54,944 nt of DNA from CAZPGL01 sp964586175. Lineage in GTDB: Bacteria > Actinomycetota > Acidimicrobiia > Acidimicrobiales > MedAcidi-G1. A program made the position numbers and the translations under genes. The notes under the pieces were generated by a model. It was given only the letters and a program-made list of their open reading frames with translations. It was not told the origin of the DNA and ran no database searches. Below, piece by piece: positions 8,027-16,451 of this stretch; the stretch's first letter is position 1; each line of letters starts with the position of its first letter. Location of the stretch: contig CAZPGL010000009.1 of the NCBI GenBank assembly GCA_964586175.1, forward strand, positions 1-54,944, written 5' to 3'.

Positions 8027-9036
8027 CCGCCGGCCACCGCGGCCCGCATCACCGCGGCCACGTCGACCACCCACGGGCCGTCCCGCTCGACCCGCAGCAC
8101 GGCCGACGCCCCGGCCACCAGGCGGCGCTTGCGTTCGCCGTCGAAGGCCAGCAGGGTCGGCCCCTCCACGTCGACGGGCTCGCCGAACATCAGACGGCGC
8201 ACCTCGGTCAACCCCAGATCGTCGAAATGCCCCGGGGCCGTCGGACCCCGCACCACCCGGGGTGCGGTCGCCGCCGGGCCGAACCGCAACAGCAGCCCGG
8301 CGTCCTCGTCGGGCCCCAACGGATCGAGCAACCCGCCCACCCCGGCGAACCCGACGAGCGCCGGGTCGGCCCGGGTCAGCACGGCCACCCCCAGGGTCGC
8401 CGGGTCGAACAGGTCCAGAGCGCCCACATAGGGGTCGCGGGCGGTCACGGCGTCGATAAGCGCCAGATCGGGAGCCTCGGCGGCTCCGTCGGCTCCGGTG
8501 ACCGTCAGGCGCACCACCTTGGCCCGATGCCGGCCCACCCGGTCACCGACCCGGCCAGCCACCAGATGCCCGGCCGCCGTGCCGGCCGCCGTGGCCTCGA
8601 CGAACACCGGGAAGGCGTTGTTGGTGCCGGTCGACACCGGAACGACCGTCACGTCGGGCCACGCACCGGCGACCGCCCGATTGGTGCCGTCGCCGCCCAG
8701 CACGACGACCACCGCACAGCCGGCGGCCCGCATGTGGGTCACGGCGTTGACGGCGTCCTGCTCGCCGAACGTCATCGGCTCGTCGACCCAGTCCAGTTCG
8801 ATGCCCCGCACGGTCTCGGTGGCCCGGGCAACGATGCGATGCGGGTCGCGGTGGACGACGAACTGGCGGGCCCCGGCCTCGCGGGCCCCGAGCACCACAC
8901 GACGCACCACGTTGGCCTTGGCCTCCACGGTCACGCTGCCCGCGGCGGCGATGGCCCGCCGCACGTCGGTGCCCGACCGCGGGTTGACCACGATGCCGAT
9001 CGGCGGAGGATCAGGCACTGCGGTGGACGAGCCCAT
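8023..9036 (-). CDS. ATP-NAD kinase-like (AcoX-type) protein
   Basis: A 337-aa protein with the NAD-kinase/diacylglycerol-kinase fold. IGIVVNPRSGTD opens the domain near residue 13, VVVVLGGDGTNRAV is the ATP-binding GGDGT motif near residue 105, and PVSTGTNNAFP follows. The C-terminal half is a beta-rich domain ending in VDVEGPTLLAFDGERKR, as in AcoX-like NAD kinase relatives. It could phosphorylate NAD or another small molecule; it differs enough from housekeeping NadK that I do not assign it. The start ATG 9036 is set by TACGGT 7 nt upstream; an open frame to 9192 is ignored. Confidence 0.8.
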   Translation of the reverse strand: MGSSTAVPDPPPIGIVVNPRSGTDVRRAIAAAGSVTVEAKANVVRRVVLGAREAGARQFVVHRDPHRIVARATETVRGIELDWVDEPMTFGEQDAVNAVTHMRAAGCAVVVVLGGDGTNRAVAGAWPDVTVVPVSTGTNNAFPVFVEATAAGTAAGHLVAGRVGDRVGRHRAKVVRLTVTGADGAAEAPDLALIDAVTARDPYVGALDLFDPATLGVAVLTRADPALVGFAGVGGLLDPLGPDEDAGLLLRFGPAATAPRVVRGPTAPGHFDDLGLTEVRRLMFGEPVDVEGPTLLAFDGERKRRLVAGASAVLRVERDGPWVVDVAAVMRAAVAGG

Positions 9037-9043
9037 CGGCGGG

Positions 9044-9049
9044 ACCGTA
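9044..9049 (-). promoter_or_regulatory. -10 box for leaderless NAD-kinase-like gene
   Basis: TACGGT on the minus strand, 7 nt before the ATG at 9036; it shares a 96-bp intergenic region with the MFS promoter. Confidence 0.6.
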
Positions 9050-9116
9050 CCGGGCCGCCGGCGGCGGGTGACAACCGACCGCCACGGCCGCTGGCCGGCG
9101 CGTCCACACCGCGACG

Positions 9117-9122
9117 TAGGGT
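9117..9122 (+). promoter_or_regulatory. -10 box for MFS gene
   Basis: TAGGGT lies 10 nt before the ATG at 9133, so the leader would be 0-3 nt. Confidence 0.5.
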
Positions 9123-9132
9123 CGATCCGACG

Positions 9133-10578
9133 ATGAACGACGGCGACCACGGGGGTCGCGGCCTCACGGCCCGACGATCCCGCATCAGGCAACGGACGGA
9201 CTACCGCCGACTGGTCCTCGTCACCGCCCTGTTTGGTGCGGCGTCCGGCAGCTACCCGGTCACCGTGCTGTCCGCCTCACTCCCCCGCATCGCAGACGAC
9301 CTGGGTGCCACCGACGACACCATCACGTGGGTCATCGCCGCGCCGCTGCTGGCCTTCGCCGTCGCCACCCCCATCGCCGGCAAACTGGGCGACCTCTACG
9401 GGCACCGCCGCACCTACCTCGTCAGCTTCGTCCTCGGCACCGTGCTGGCCTTCTCCACCGCCCTGGCGTGGAACACCACCTCACTCATCGTGCTGCGCAC
9501 CCTGGCCCAAGCGGCCAAAGCCTCAGCCGGCCCGTCGGCCATGGCGATGATCGTGTCCATCTTCCCCCGCCGGGAACGGTCGCGGGCCCTGGGCATCTGG
9601 GCGGCGGTCATCGCCCTGTCACCGGCCGTCGGGGTGGTGAGCGGCGGCCCGCTGATCGAGTGGCTGGGGTGGCGGATGCTGTTCGTCGTCCAGGGCTCGA
9701 CGGTGCTCATCGCCCTCATCGCCGCGGTGTTCGTCGCCCCCGAGACCCCGACCCGGCCGGATGTCAAGTTCGACATCCCCGGTTCGGTCACCCTGGGCGT
9801 CGGCGTCGGCGGTCTGCTGCTCGGCGTCAACCGGGGCATCGCCTGGGGCTGGGACCACCCGGTCGCCTTCACCGCCTTGGCCGTTGCCCCGGTCGGGTTG
9901 CTCCTGTTCACCATCGTCGAACGCCGGACGACCGCTCCCCTGCTGCCCCCGGCCATCGTGCGCCGTCCCGACTTCACGTTCCCGATGGTCAGCCAGGCCG
10001 TCCTCCAAGCCGGCTACATGGGCGCCATGGTGATGGCCCCGTTCCTGCTCACCCGACTTTGGGAGTTCCGCCCGACGATCATCGGGCTGCTCATGCTGCC
10101 CCGGCCGCTCTCATTCGCCCTGGCGGCCCGCGTGGGCGGCATCCACGACCCCCAACGGGGAGCTCGTACGGTCGCCGTCACCGGCATGCTGGTGTTCTCG
10201 GCGGCCATGGTGATCGCCGGGTTGGGCGCGGAGCTGCGCATCCTGCCGCTGTTCATCGCCGGAGCCGGGCTGGCCGGTGCCGGCAGCGGCTACATCCGGG
10301 CCACGGTCGCCAACGCCGTCACCTCGGCGGCCGGCGACGAACACCTCGGCATCGCCGGCGGTTCGCTCAACATGCTCCAACAGGTCGGCGCGGCGCTCGG
10401 CATCACCGTCCTGACCGCCCTCATGGGCGACAGCGTCGACGGCACCCGGTTCCTGGTACTGCACCTGTGCGCGGCGGGCGCCGGGCTCAGCGCGGCGGTG
10501 CTGGCCACCCGCATGTCGGCCCGCCCGCCGGGACAGCCCGCGGCGCCACGCGGAGATCCGCCGCTGCCCGCCAACTGA
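9133..10578 (+). CDS. MFS drug/efflux transporter (DHA2-like)
   Basis: A 481-aa polytopic protein with about 14 hydrophobic segments, typical of the 14-TMS drug:proton antiporters (EmrB/QacA type). The loop 2-3 signature GKLGDLYGHRRTY near residue 80 and a proline/glycine-rich SPAVGVVSGGPLIEWLGWRMLF motif-C-like helix are visible. It probably exports amphipathic compounds with proton motive force. The substrate is unknown. No regulator adjoins it; the upstream neighbour is a divergent NAD-kinase-like gene. Confidence 0.9.
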   Translation: MNDGDHGGRGLTARRSRIRQRTDYRRLVLVTALFGAASGSYPVTVLSASLPRIADDLGATDDTITWVIAAPLLAFAVATPIAGKLGDLYGHRRTYLVSFVLGTVLAFSTALAWNTTSLIVLRTLAQAAKASAGPSAMAMIVSIFPRRERSRALGIWAAVIALSPAVGVVSGGPLIEWLGWRMLFVVQGSTVLIALIAAVFVAPETPTRPDVKFDIPGSVTLGVGVGGLLLGVNRGIAWGWDHPVAFTALAVAPVGLLLFTIVERRTTAPLLPPAIVRRPDFTFPMVSQAVLQAGYMGAMVMAPFLLTRLWEFRPTIIGLLMLPRPLSFALAARVGGIHDPQRGARTVAVTGMLVFSAAMVIAGLGAELRILPLFIAGAGLAGAGSGYIRATVANAVTSAAGDEHLGIAGGSLNMLQQVGAALGITVLTALMGDSVDGTRFLVLHLCAAGAGLSAAVLATRMSARPPGQPAAPRGDPPLPAN

Positions 10579-10581
10579 GGG

Positions 10582-11451
10582 TCAGCGGTAGTCGTAGAAG
10601 CCCTGGCCGGTCTTGCGGCCCAGGTGTCCGGCGGCCACCATGCGCTTGAGCAGCGGCGGCGGCAGGTAGAAGTCGTCGCCGTACTCGGCGAACAGGGTCT
10701 CGCCGACCAGCAGCATGGTGTCGAGGCCGATCATGTCGCTGAGCTCGAGCGGCCCCATCGGATGGGCGGCGCCCAGCTTCATGCCGGTGTCGATGTCCTC
10801 GGCGGTGGCGTGCCCGGCCTCGTACATCTTCATGGCGGCCAGCATGTACGGCACCAGCAGCATGTTGACGACGAACCCGGCCCGGTCCTTGGCGGCCACG
10901 ACCGTCTTGTTGATGACGTCGGTGGCGAACCCGGTGATACGGGCCGTCACCTCGTCGGTGGTCCGCACCGACGGGATGACCTCGACCAGCTTCATCACCG
11001 GTGCCGGGTTGAAGAAGTGCAGGCCGATCACCTGCTCGGGACGCGACGTGTGCATGGCGATGTCGATGATCGGGATCGACGACGTGTTGGTGGCCAGCAC
11101 GGCGTCGGGCGAGGTCAGCACGTCGTCCAACTCGGCGAAGATCGCCGCCTTCAGGTCGAAGGACTCGACGACCGCCTCGACCACCAGGTCGCAGTCGGCC
11201 AGATCGGCCAGATCGGTGGTGAACGACAGGTTGGCCAACGCCGCCCCGTGCTCCGCCTCGTCCATCTTGCCCTTGTCGAGGGCCCTGCCCAGCGAGCGCT
11301 CGATGCCGGCCCGGCTCTTCTCGGCGGCCTCGGCGTCGATCTCACGCACCACGGTGGGCAGGCCGGCCTTGGCCGTCAGCTCGGCGACCCCACCGCCCAT
11401 CTGCCCGCCGCCCACGATCCCGACCCGGGTGATGCCATACGTCGCTCCCAT
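10582..11451 (-). CDS. hbd: 3-hydroxyacyl-CoA (3-hydroxybutyryl-CoA) dehydrogenase
   Basis: A 289-aa NAD(P)-dependent dehydrogenase converting 3-hydroxyacyl-CoA to 3-ketoacyl-CoA. The N-terminal Rossmann motif VGIVGGGQMGGG starts near residue 11. EAVVESFDLK, the substrate loop TNTSSIPI and HFFNPAPVMKLVEVI (catalytic His) follow, and the C-terminal domain ends in GRKTGQGFYDYR. It resembles FadB2/PaaH/Hbd. The ATG at 11451 lies one base after the TGA of the cyclophilin gene, so translation is probably coupled. The TGA is 3 nt from the convergent MFS stop. Confidence 0.95.
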   Translation of the reverse strand: MGATYGITRVGIVGGGQMGGGVAELTAKAGLPTVVREIDAEAAEKSRAGIERSLGRALDKGKMDEAEHGAALANLSFTTDLADLADCDLVVEAVVESFDLKAAIFAELDDVLTSPDAVLATNTSSIPIIDIAMHTSRPEQVIGLHFFNPAPVMKLVEVIPSVRTTDEVTARITGFATDVINKTVVAAKDRAGFVVNMLLVPYMLAAMKMYEAGHATAEDIDTGMKLGAAHPMGPLELSDMIGLDTMLLVGETLFAEYGDDFYLPPPLLKRMVAAGHLGRKTGQGFYDYR

Positions 11452-11452
11452 G

Positions 11453-12022
11453 TCAGGCCGCCGACTCAGTGACGGTGACCGACTCGATGACGATGTCGGT
11501 CAGCGGGCGGTCGCCGGGCCCGGTGGGCACACCCTGCATGGCGTCGGCCACCTCAAGCCCCGACACGACCTGGCCGAACAGGGCGTACTGGGGCGGCAGG
11601 CCCACGCCGCTCGGCCCGGTGATGATGAAGAACTGGCTGCCGTTGGTGTTCGGACCAGCGTTGGCCATGGCCAGCGAGCCCAGTTCGTAGCGGCCGGGGG
11701 CCGGCAGCTCGTCGGCGAACTTGTAGCCGGGGCCGCCGCGCCCGGTGCCGGTGGGGTCACCACCCTGGGCGACGAACCCGTTGATGACCCGATGGAAGAT
11801 GATGCCGTCGTAGTAGTGCCAGCGGGCCAGGAACACGAAGTTGTTGACCGTCTTGGGGGCCCGGATGGGATCGAGGTGGATGGTCATCGAACCCATCGAG
11901 GTCACCATCTCGGCCGTGTAGGTCTTCTCGACATCGATGATCATCGGCGGCGGGCCCGAGAACTCGGTGCGGCGGGGGCTGGAGCCGTCCGTCTCGGGGA
12001 TGTCGCTGTGCTGATCGGTCAC
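11453..12022 (-). CDS. cyclophilin-type peptidyl-prolyl isomerase
   Basis: A 189-aa cyclophilin catalysing X-Pro cis-trans isomerisation. YYDGIIFHRVINGFVAQGGDPTGTGRGG contains the active-site Arg and Phe, and NTNGSQFFI and YALFGQVVSG are also typical. There is no signal peptide, so it is cytosolic. The start is the GTG at 12022 (MTDQHSD), because AGGAGAG lies 5-11 nt upstream; an open frame to 12112 is not conserved. The active-site Trp common in eukaryotic cyclophilins is replaced (PPQYALFG), as in many bacterial forms. It forms a two-gene unit with the dehydrogenase. Confidence 0.93.
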   Translation of the reverse strand: MTDQHSDIPETDGSSPRRTEFSGPPPMIIDVEKTYTAEMVTSMGSMTIHLDPIRAPKTVNNFVFLARWHYYDGIIFHRVINGFVAQGGDPTGTGRGGPGYKFADELPAPGRYELGSLAMANAGPNTNGSQFFIITGPSGVGLPPQYALFGQVVSGLEVADAMQGVPTGPGDRPLTDIVIESVTVTESAA

Positions 12023-12134
12023 GTGCTCTCTCCTGGGCTGCGGGGGTGTTCGGCATCGCAGGCTACGCGCCCGCTCGGCGACCCCCACCAGGCGCCGGGT
12101 ATCCGGGGTCACCCGCCGGCGCGCGGCGCTTGGT

Positions 12135-12140
12135 TAGGGT
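12135..12140 (+). promoter_or_regulatory. -10 box for zinc-ribbon gene
   Basis: TAGGGT ends exactly 7 nt before ATG 12148, the same geometry as well-supported genes here. This is the main evidence that the short frame is expressed. Confidence 0.6.
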
Positions 12141-12147
12141 GCCGCGC

Positions 12148-12372
12148 ATGGCCCCCGTGCCATCACCCCGACCTCCGACCCCGGCCAGCGACGGCCGGGC
12201 CGCCCTCCTGGGCGCCGGCGGGTTCCCGGCGTTCAACCGGGAACCGGTCGGATGGGTCACCCTCACCTGCGGGCCGTGCGAGGTGACCTGGCGGGGCTGG
12301 CTCCAGGACCCGTGCTGGTCGTGCGGCTCGACCGGGCGACGCCGCAGCGGCACCCGGTTGTTCTCCAGCTGA
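12148..12372 (+). CDS. small zinc-ribbon protein
   Basis: A 74-aa protein with two Cys pairs, CGPC near residue 45 and CWSCG near residue 60, joined by EVTWRGWLQDP, so a compact treble-clef or zinc ribbon is likely. The N-terminus is Pro/Ser-rich. It ends 2 nt before the convergent GNAT stop. Similar short CxxC...CWxCG proteins occur in actinobacteria and their phages, without known function as far as I know. No operon partner. Confidence 0.65.
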   Translation: MAPVPSPRPPTPASDGRAALLGAGGFPAFNREPVGWVTLTCGPCEVTWRGWLQDPCWSCGSTGRRRSGTRLFSS

Positions 12373-12373
12373 A

Positions 12374-12922
12374 TCAGACGGGTTCCTTCGTGGCCGGGCC
12401 CAGCGCCAGGGTCAGGGCCAGCATGCGCACCGTCTTGGTGCCGCCCTCAGTGTCCTGGCTCCCCACCGGCTCGAACCCGAAGGCCTCGTGGAAGGCCAGC
12501 GACCGATCGTTGCGGGGCCGGGTGTTGACCTCGGCGCACAGCACCGCGTGGCCGTCATCCCGGGCGGCGAAGGCCCGGTAGAACGCCTGGGCCATGCCGA
12601 GGCCCGACGCCGAGGGATCCACGACCACCCGGTCGACGTAGAGGAACCGGTCGTAGCGGGCCGAGAACCAACGGTAGTTGGCGCTGTCGTAGGCCACGCC
12701 GGGGCCGTCGAGGCCGACGAGGAACCCGAGCGGCGGCCCCCCGTCGCCGACCGTGCCCACGAGGAACGTGTGGGCCACATCGGCGAACCAGGCCATCTCG
12801 TCGGCATCCAACCCATTGACCGCAGGCACCGCGGCGTTGTTGAGAGCCAGCACCGCGGCCAGGTCACCGGCGGTCACCGGTCGCACCACCGGCACCCGGG
12901 TCTCGGCGTGGTCATCGGTCAC
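12374..12922 (-). CDS. GNAT acetyltransferase (COG3818-like)
   Basis: A 182-aa acetyl-CoA-dependent N-acetyltransferase. It begins with LALNNAAVPAVNGLDADEM, typical of the COG3818 subgroup, and has YVDRVVVDPSASGLGMAQAFY as the acetyl-CoA-binding motif A (degenerate RxxGxG). SLAFHEAFGFEPVG is motif B. Substrate unknown. The start is the GTG at 12922 with GGAGAG about 8 nt upstream. Divergent from the ABC exporter ATPase gene. Confidence 0.88.
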   Translation of the reverse strand: MTDDHAETRVPVVRPVTAGDLAAVLALNNAAVPAVNGLDADEMAWFADVAHTFLVGTVGDGGPPLGFLVGLDGPGVAYDSANYRWFSARYDRFLYVDRVVVDPSASGLGMAQAFYRAFAARDDGHAVLCAEVNTRPRNDRSLAFHEAFGFEPVGSQDTEGGTKTVRMLALTLALGPATKEPV

Positions 12923-12963
12923 TCGTGTTCTCTCCGCTCATGCAGTTCACCAGGGGGCGTGCC

Positions 12964-12969
12964 TAGCCT
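12964..12969 (+). promoter_or_regulatory. -10 box for leaderless ABC ATPase gene
   Basis: TAGCCT ends 7 nt before ATG 12977. Confidence 0.6.
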
Positions 12970-12976
12970 GCCATCC

Positions 12977-13714
12977 ATGGAGACCACCACGACAACCGCC
13001 GCCCGCATGACCGCCGGGGTCAAGATCTACGGCAGCGGCGACACCGAGGTACGGGCCCTCGACGGCGTCGACGTCGACTTCGAGGCCGGCCGGTTCACCG
13101 CCATCATGGGCCCGTCGGGTTCCGGCAAATCCACCCTCATGCACTGTGTGGCTGGGCTCGACACCCTCACGTCGGGCACCGTGCACCTGGGCGACACCGA
13201 GCTGGGCAGCCTGTCCGAACGGGATCTCACCCTCCTGCGCCGCGACCGCATCGGCTTCGTGTTCCAGGCGTTCAACCTGCTGCCCACCCTCGACGCCGGT
13301 GAGAACATCACCCTGCCCCTCGACCTGGCCGGGCAAGCCCCCGACGCCGGCTGGCTGGACCAGGTGGTCACCGCCGTCGGCCTGGCCGACCGCCTCCACC
13401 ACCGTCCCGACGAACTGTCCGGCGGCCAGCAACAGCGGGTGGCCGTAGCCCGAGCGCTGGTGAGCCGGCCCTCCGTCGTGTTCGCCGACGAACCGACCGG
13501 AAACCTCGACTCCCGCACTGGCGCCGAGGTGCTCGACTTCCTGCGGCAGGCCGTCGACGACCTGGGCCAGACCCTGGTCGTCGTCACCCACGACGCCGGG
13601 GCGGCCGCCCGGGCCGACCGGGTGCTGTTCCTCGCCGACGGCCGGATCGTCGATGCCGTCGACGACCCCACCGCCGACGGCATCCTCGACCGCATCAAGG
13701 ATCTGAGCGACTGA
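12977..13714 (+). CDS. ABC transporter ATPase (MacB/LolD type)
   Basis: A 245-aa nucleotide-binding subunit. Walker A GPSGSGKST, Q-loop FVFQAFNLLPTL, signature LSGGQQQR, Walker B VVFADEPTGNLDS and the switch His in VVTHD are all intact. The NLLPTL and PTGNLD features are typical of the MacB/LolD/FtsE group, which pairs with FtsX-like permeases. The permease gene starts 5 nt after the stop, so the pair forms one transporter. It would drive export or extraction of lipoproteins, lipids or peptides rather than import; no binding protein is present. Confidence 0.95.
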   Translation: METTTTTAARMTAGVKIYGSGDTEVRALDGVDVDFEAGRFTAIMGPSGSGKSTLMHCVAGLDTLTSGTVHLGDTELGSLSERDLTLLRRDRIGFVFQAFNLLPTLDAGENITLPLDLAGQAPDAGWLDQVVTAVGLADRLHHRPDELSGGQQQRVAVARALVSRPSVVFADEPTGNLDSRTGAEVLDFLRQAVDDLGQTLVVVTHDAGAAARADRVLFLADGRIVDAVDDPTADGILDRIKDLSD

Positions 13715-13719
13715 CCGAC

Positions 13720-16425
13720 GTGTTCCGTCTCACCCTGCGCAACATCGCCCGCCGCAAGCTGCGGTACGCCCTCACCACGCTCGCCGTGGTACTCGGCGTG
13801 GCCTTCCTCTCGACGGCGTTCTTCCTGACCGACCGCATCCGCGACACGTTCGACGAGCTGGCCGTCGACATCGCCGGCGACATGGACCTCGTGGTCCGCA
13901 CGTCGGTCGGTGACGCCGACTCCCTCAACCGCCTCCCGGTCCCCGCCGAACTCGAAGCGCTGGTCGCCGACGTGCCCGGCGTGGCCGCCGTCGACCCTCG
14001 CATCGTGATGTGGAACGTCATCCCCATCATCCCCGCCGACGGCGACGATGACCCCCGGCCGGTGCCCACCGCCGGTGCCCCCCAATTCGGGATGATCTAC
14101 TCCGACGTGCCGGGCCTGTCCCAACTGTTCCTCACCGACGGCCGGGCCCCCGAGAACGTGGGGCCACTGCACGACGACCCCACCCTGGTCGGCGAATTCG
14201 TGCTCGATGCCCGCACCGCCGACGACCACGGCTTCACCGTCGGCGACGAGTACACGGTCACCGGCCCGACCGGGAACCGCCAGTTCGTGCTCGTCGGGAT
14301 CGTCAACTTCGGTGCCCCCGACGAGAACAAGACGGTCGGTGCCTCCATCACCGCCTTCGACCGGGGCACCGCCCAGGAGTTCCTCGGCATGGAGGGCCGC
14401 TTCGACCAGATCGACGTGGCCGTCGCCGACGGCGCCGACCAGGAACAGGTCCTCGCCGAGATCCAGACCCGGCTCGACGCGGCCACCGCCGAGTTCCAGG
14501 CCATGCTGGCCGACCAGCCCGAAGAGATCCGGGAAATGCTCGGGCCGGTCGCCGACGCCGAACTCGAGGTCATCACCTCGGCCACCCAGATCGAGGAATC
14601 GCGCAACGACTTCGACCAGTTCGTCTCCATCATCTCCAGCGTGCTGCTGGCCTTCGCCATCATCGCCGTGGTCGTCAGCGCCTTCATCATCAACAACACG
14701 TTCTCGATCGTGCTCGGCCAGCGGGTCCGCGAGCTGGCCCTCCTCCGGGCCCTCGGAGCCACCGGCCGCCAGGTCAGCCGATCAATCCGCCTCGAAGGCG
14801 TGATCATCGGCAGCGTGGCGACGCTGATCGGGCTGATCGGCGGCTACCTGCTGGCCATGCTGATGCGCTGGCTGCTGGTCGCCAACGGGTTCGGCGAGTT
14901 GCCCGGCGACATTCCCATCCGGGTCCGCACCATCGTCATCGCCGTCGTCGTCGGCGTCGGCGTCACCGTGGCGTCCTCCATCGCCCCGTCGCGCCGGGTC
15001 CGCTCGATCCCCCCGGTGGCCGCCCTGCGCGACGACTTCCGCCTCACCCCCACCGGGCTGCGCCGCCGTCTCCGGGCCGGGGGTCTCGTCACCCTCGGCG
15101 GCATCGCCCTGCTGGCCGTCGGCATGAGCGCCGAGCTGGCCACCAGGCCGCTCCTGTTCTGCCTCGGCGTCGGTGCCCTGGGCACGTTCCTCGGCGTCTA
15201 TCTGCTGAGCCCGGTCGTCGCCCGCCCGGTCGCCGACCTCATCGGCCGCCCCCTCGAGCGGCTGTTCCGCATCCCGGGGCGCCTGGCCCGCGAGAACGCC
15301 CGCCGCTCGCCCCGCCGTACCGCCGCGACGGCCGCTGCCCTCACCGTCGGACTGGCCCTGGTGTCGCTGGCCGCCGTGGTGTCCAACTCGATGAAGGCCA
15401 CGTTCGTCAAGGCCATCGAGGAGAGCCTCGAATCAGACCTGTTCGTCTACACGGCCGGTTTCAACCCGACGGCCGGGTTCCCCACCGAGATGACCGACGA
15501 ACTGGTGGCCCTCACCGAAAGCAACCCCGACACGATCGCCTCGGTCGCCGTGTACCGGGCCGGCATCGGCGGCCTCACCATCGACGGCACCGTCAAGGAC
15601 GTGTTCGGCACCGACCTCGACCTCATCGACCGCCACCTGGACCTCGACGTCGTGGCCGGCGACGTGGCGACCGCGCCGGCACCCGGAGCCACCGAGACCG
15701 TCCTCATCCACGTCGACCCGGCCGACGACCTCGACGTCGGGGTCGGCTCGCTCATCACCGGCACCTTCCCCGGCGACCGCGACGTGGTGTTCTCGGTCGC
15801 CGCGGTGATCGCCGACTCGACGATGCTCGGCAACTGGGTGGTCGACAACGGCACCTTCGACCGCTACCTGCCCAAGGCCCCCGACAACTCGATGTCGGTG
15901 GCCTTCACCGCCGGCGCCGACCGCGACGCGGCCCGGGCCGTCGTCGAAACGGTCACCGACCAATATCCGCAGGCCATGGTCAGCGACGGCAACCAGCTGC
16001 GCCAGGAGATGGAGGGCCAGCTCGACCAGCTGCTGTCCATCATCACGGTCTTCCTCGGCCTATCCCTCCTCATCGCCGTACTCGGCATCACCAACACCCT
16101 CGCCCTGTCGGTCCACGAACGCACACGCGAGCTGGGCCTGCTGCGGGCCGTCGGCATGACCCGGCGACAACTGCGGCGCATGGTCCGCTGGGAAGCGGTC
16201 ATCATCGCCGTCTTCGGTGGCCTGCTCGGCGTGGGCATAGGGGTGCTGTTCGGCCTGGCCGCCATCGCCGCCATCCCCGAGACCTTCGTCGACGTGGTGT
16301 CGGTGCCGAACCTGCGCCTGCTCGGCTACCTCGGCATCGCCGCACTGTTCGGCATGCTGGCCGCCGTGTTCCCAGCACGCCGGGCCTCCCGCCTCGACGT
16401 GCTCGACGCGATCTCCCACACCTGA
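13720..16425 (+). CDS. ABC transporter permease, duplicated FtsX-like
   Basis: A 901-aa permease. An N-terminal TM helix (about residues 17-37) is followed by a large extracytoplasmic MacB-like domain, then FtsX-type helices at about 300-420. TM helices near 450-500 precede a second extracytoplasmic domain (about 560-770) and a second FtsX domain (about 780-890) ending in VFPARRASRLDVLDAIS. The VRELALLRALGATGRQVSR and TRELGLLRAVGMTRRQLRR coupling-helix sequences show the internal duplication. This is the actinobacterial long form in which two half-permeases are fused. The start is the GTG at 13720, 5 nt after the ATPase stop. Confidence 0.93.
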   Translation: MFRLTLRNIARRKLRYALTTLAVVLGVAFLSTAFFLTDRIRDTFDELAVDIAGDMDLVVRTSVGDADSLNRLPVPAELEALVADVPGVAAVDPRIVMWNVIPIIPADGDDDPRPVPTAGAPQFGMIYSDVPGLSQLFLTDGRAPENVGPLHDDPTLVGEFVLDARTADDHGFTVGDEYTVTGPTGNRQFVLVGIVNFGAPDENKTVGASITAFDRGTAQEFLGMEGRFDQIDVAVADGADQEQVLAEIQTRLDAATAEFQAMLADQPEEIREMLGPVADAELEVITSATQIEESRNDFDQFVSIISSVLLAFAIIAVVVSAFIINNTFSIVLGQRVRELALLRALGATGRQVSRSIRLEGVIIGSVATLIGLIGGYLLAMLMRWLLVANGFGELPGDIPIRVRTIVIAVVVGVGVTVASSIAPSRRVRSIPPVAALRDDFRLTPTGLRRRLRAGGLVTLGGIALLAVGMSAELATRPLLFCLGVGALGTFLGVYLLSPVVARPVADLIGRPLERLFRIPGRLARENARRSPRRTAATAAALTVGLALVSLAAVVSNSMKATFVKAIEESLESDLFVYTAGFNPTAGFPTEMTDELVALTESNPDTIASVAVYRAGIGGLTIDGTVKDVFGTDLDLIDRHLDLDVVAGDVATAPAPGATETVLIHVDPADDLDVGVGSLITGTFPGDRDVVFSVAAVIADSTMLGNWVVDNGTFDRYLPKAPDNSMSVAFTAGADRDAARAVVETVTDQYPQAMVSDGNQLRQEMEGQLDQLLSIITVFLGLSLLIAVLGITNTLALSVHERTRELGLLRAVGMTRRQLRRMVRWEAVIIAVFGGLLGVGIGVLFGLAAIAAIPETFVDVVSVPNLRLLGYLGIAALFGMLAAVFPARRASRLDVLDAISHT

Positions 16426-16451
16426 CGCCGGTCCCCCGGGCGCCGGGCCAG

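Noticed and set aside
7360..9132. Long N-terminal extension of the MFS frame back to 7360
   Set aside because: The extension overlaps the HAD and NAD-kinase-like genes and has shadow composition. ATG 9133 has a -10 box and begins a normal MFS protein.
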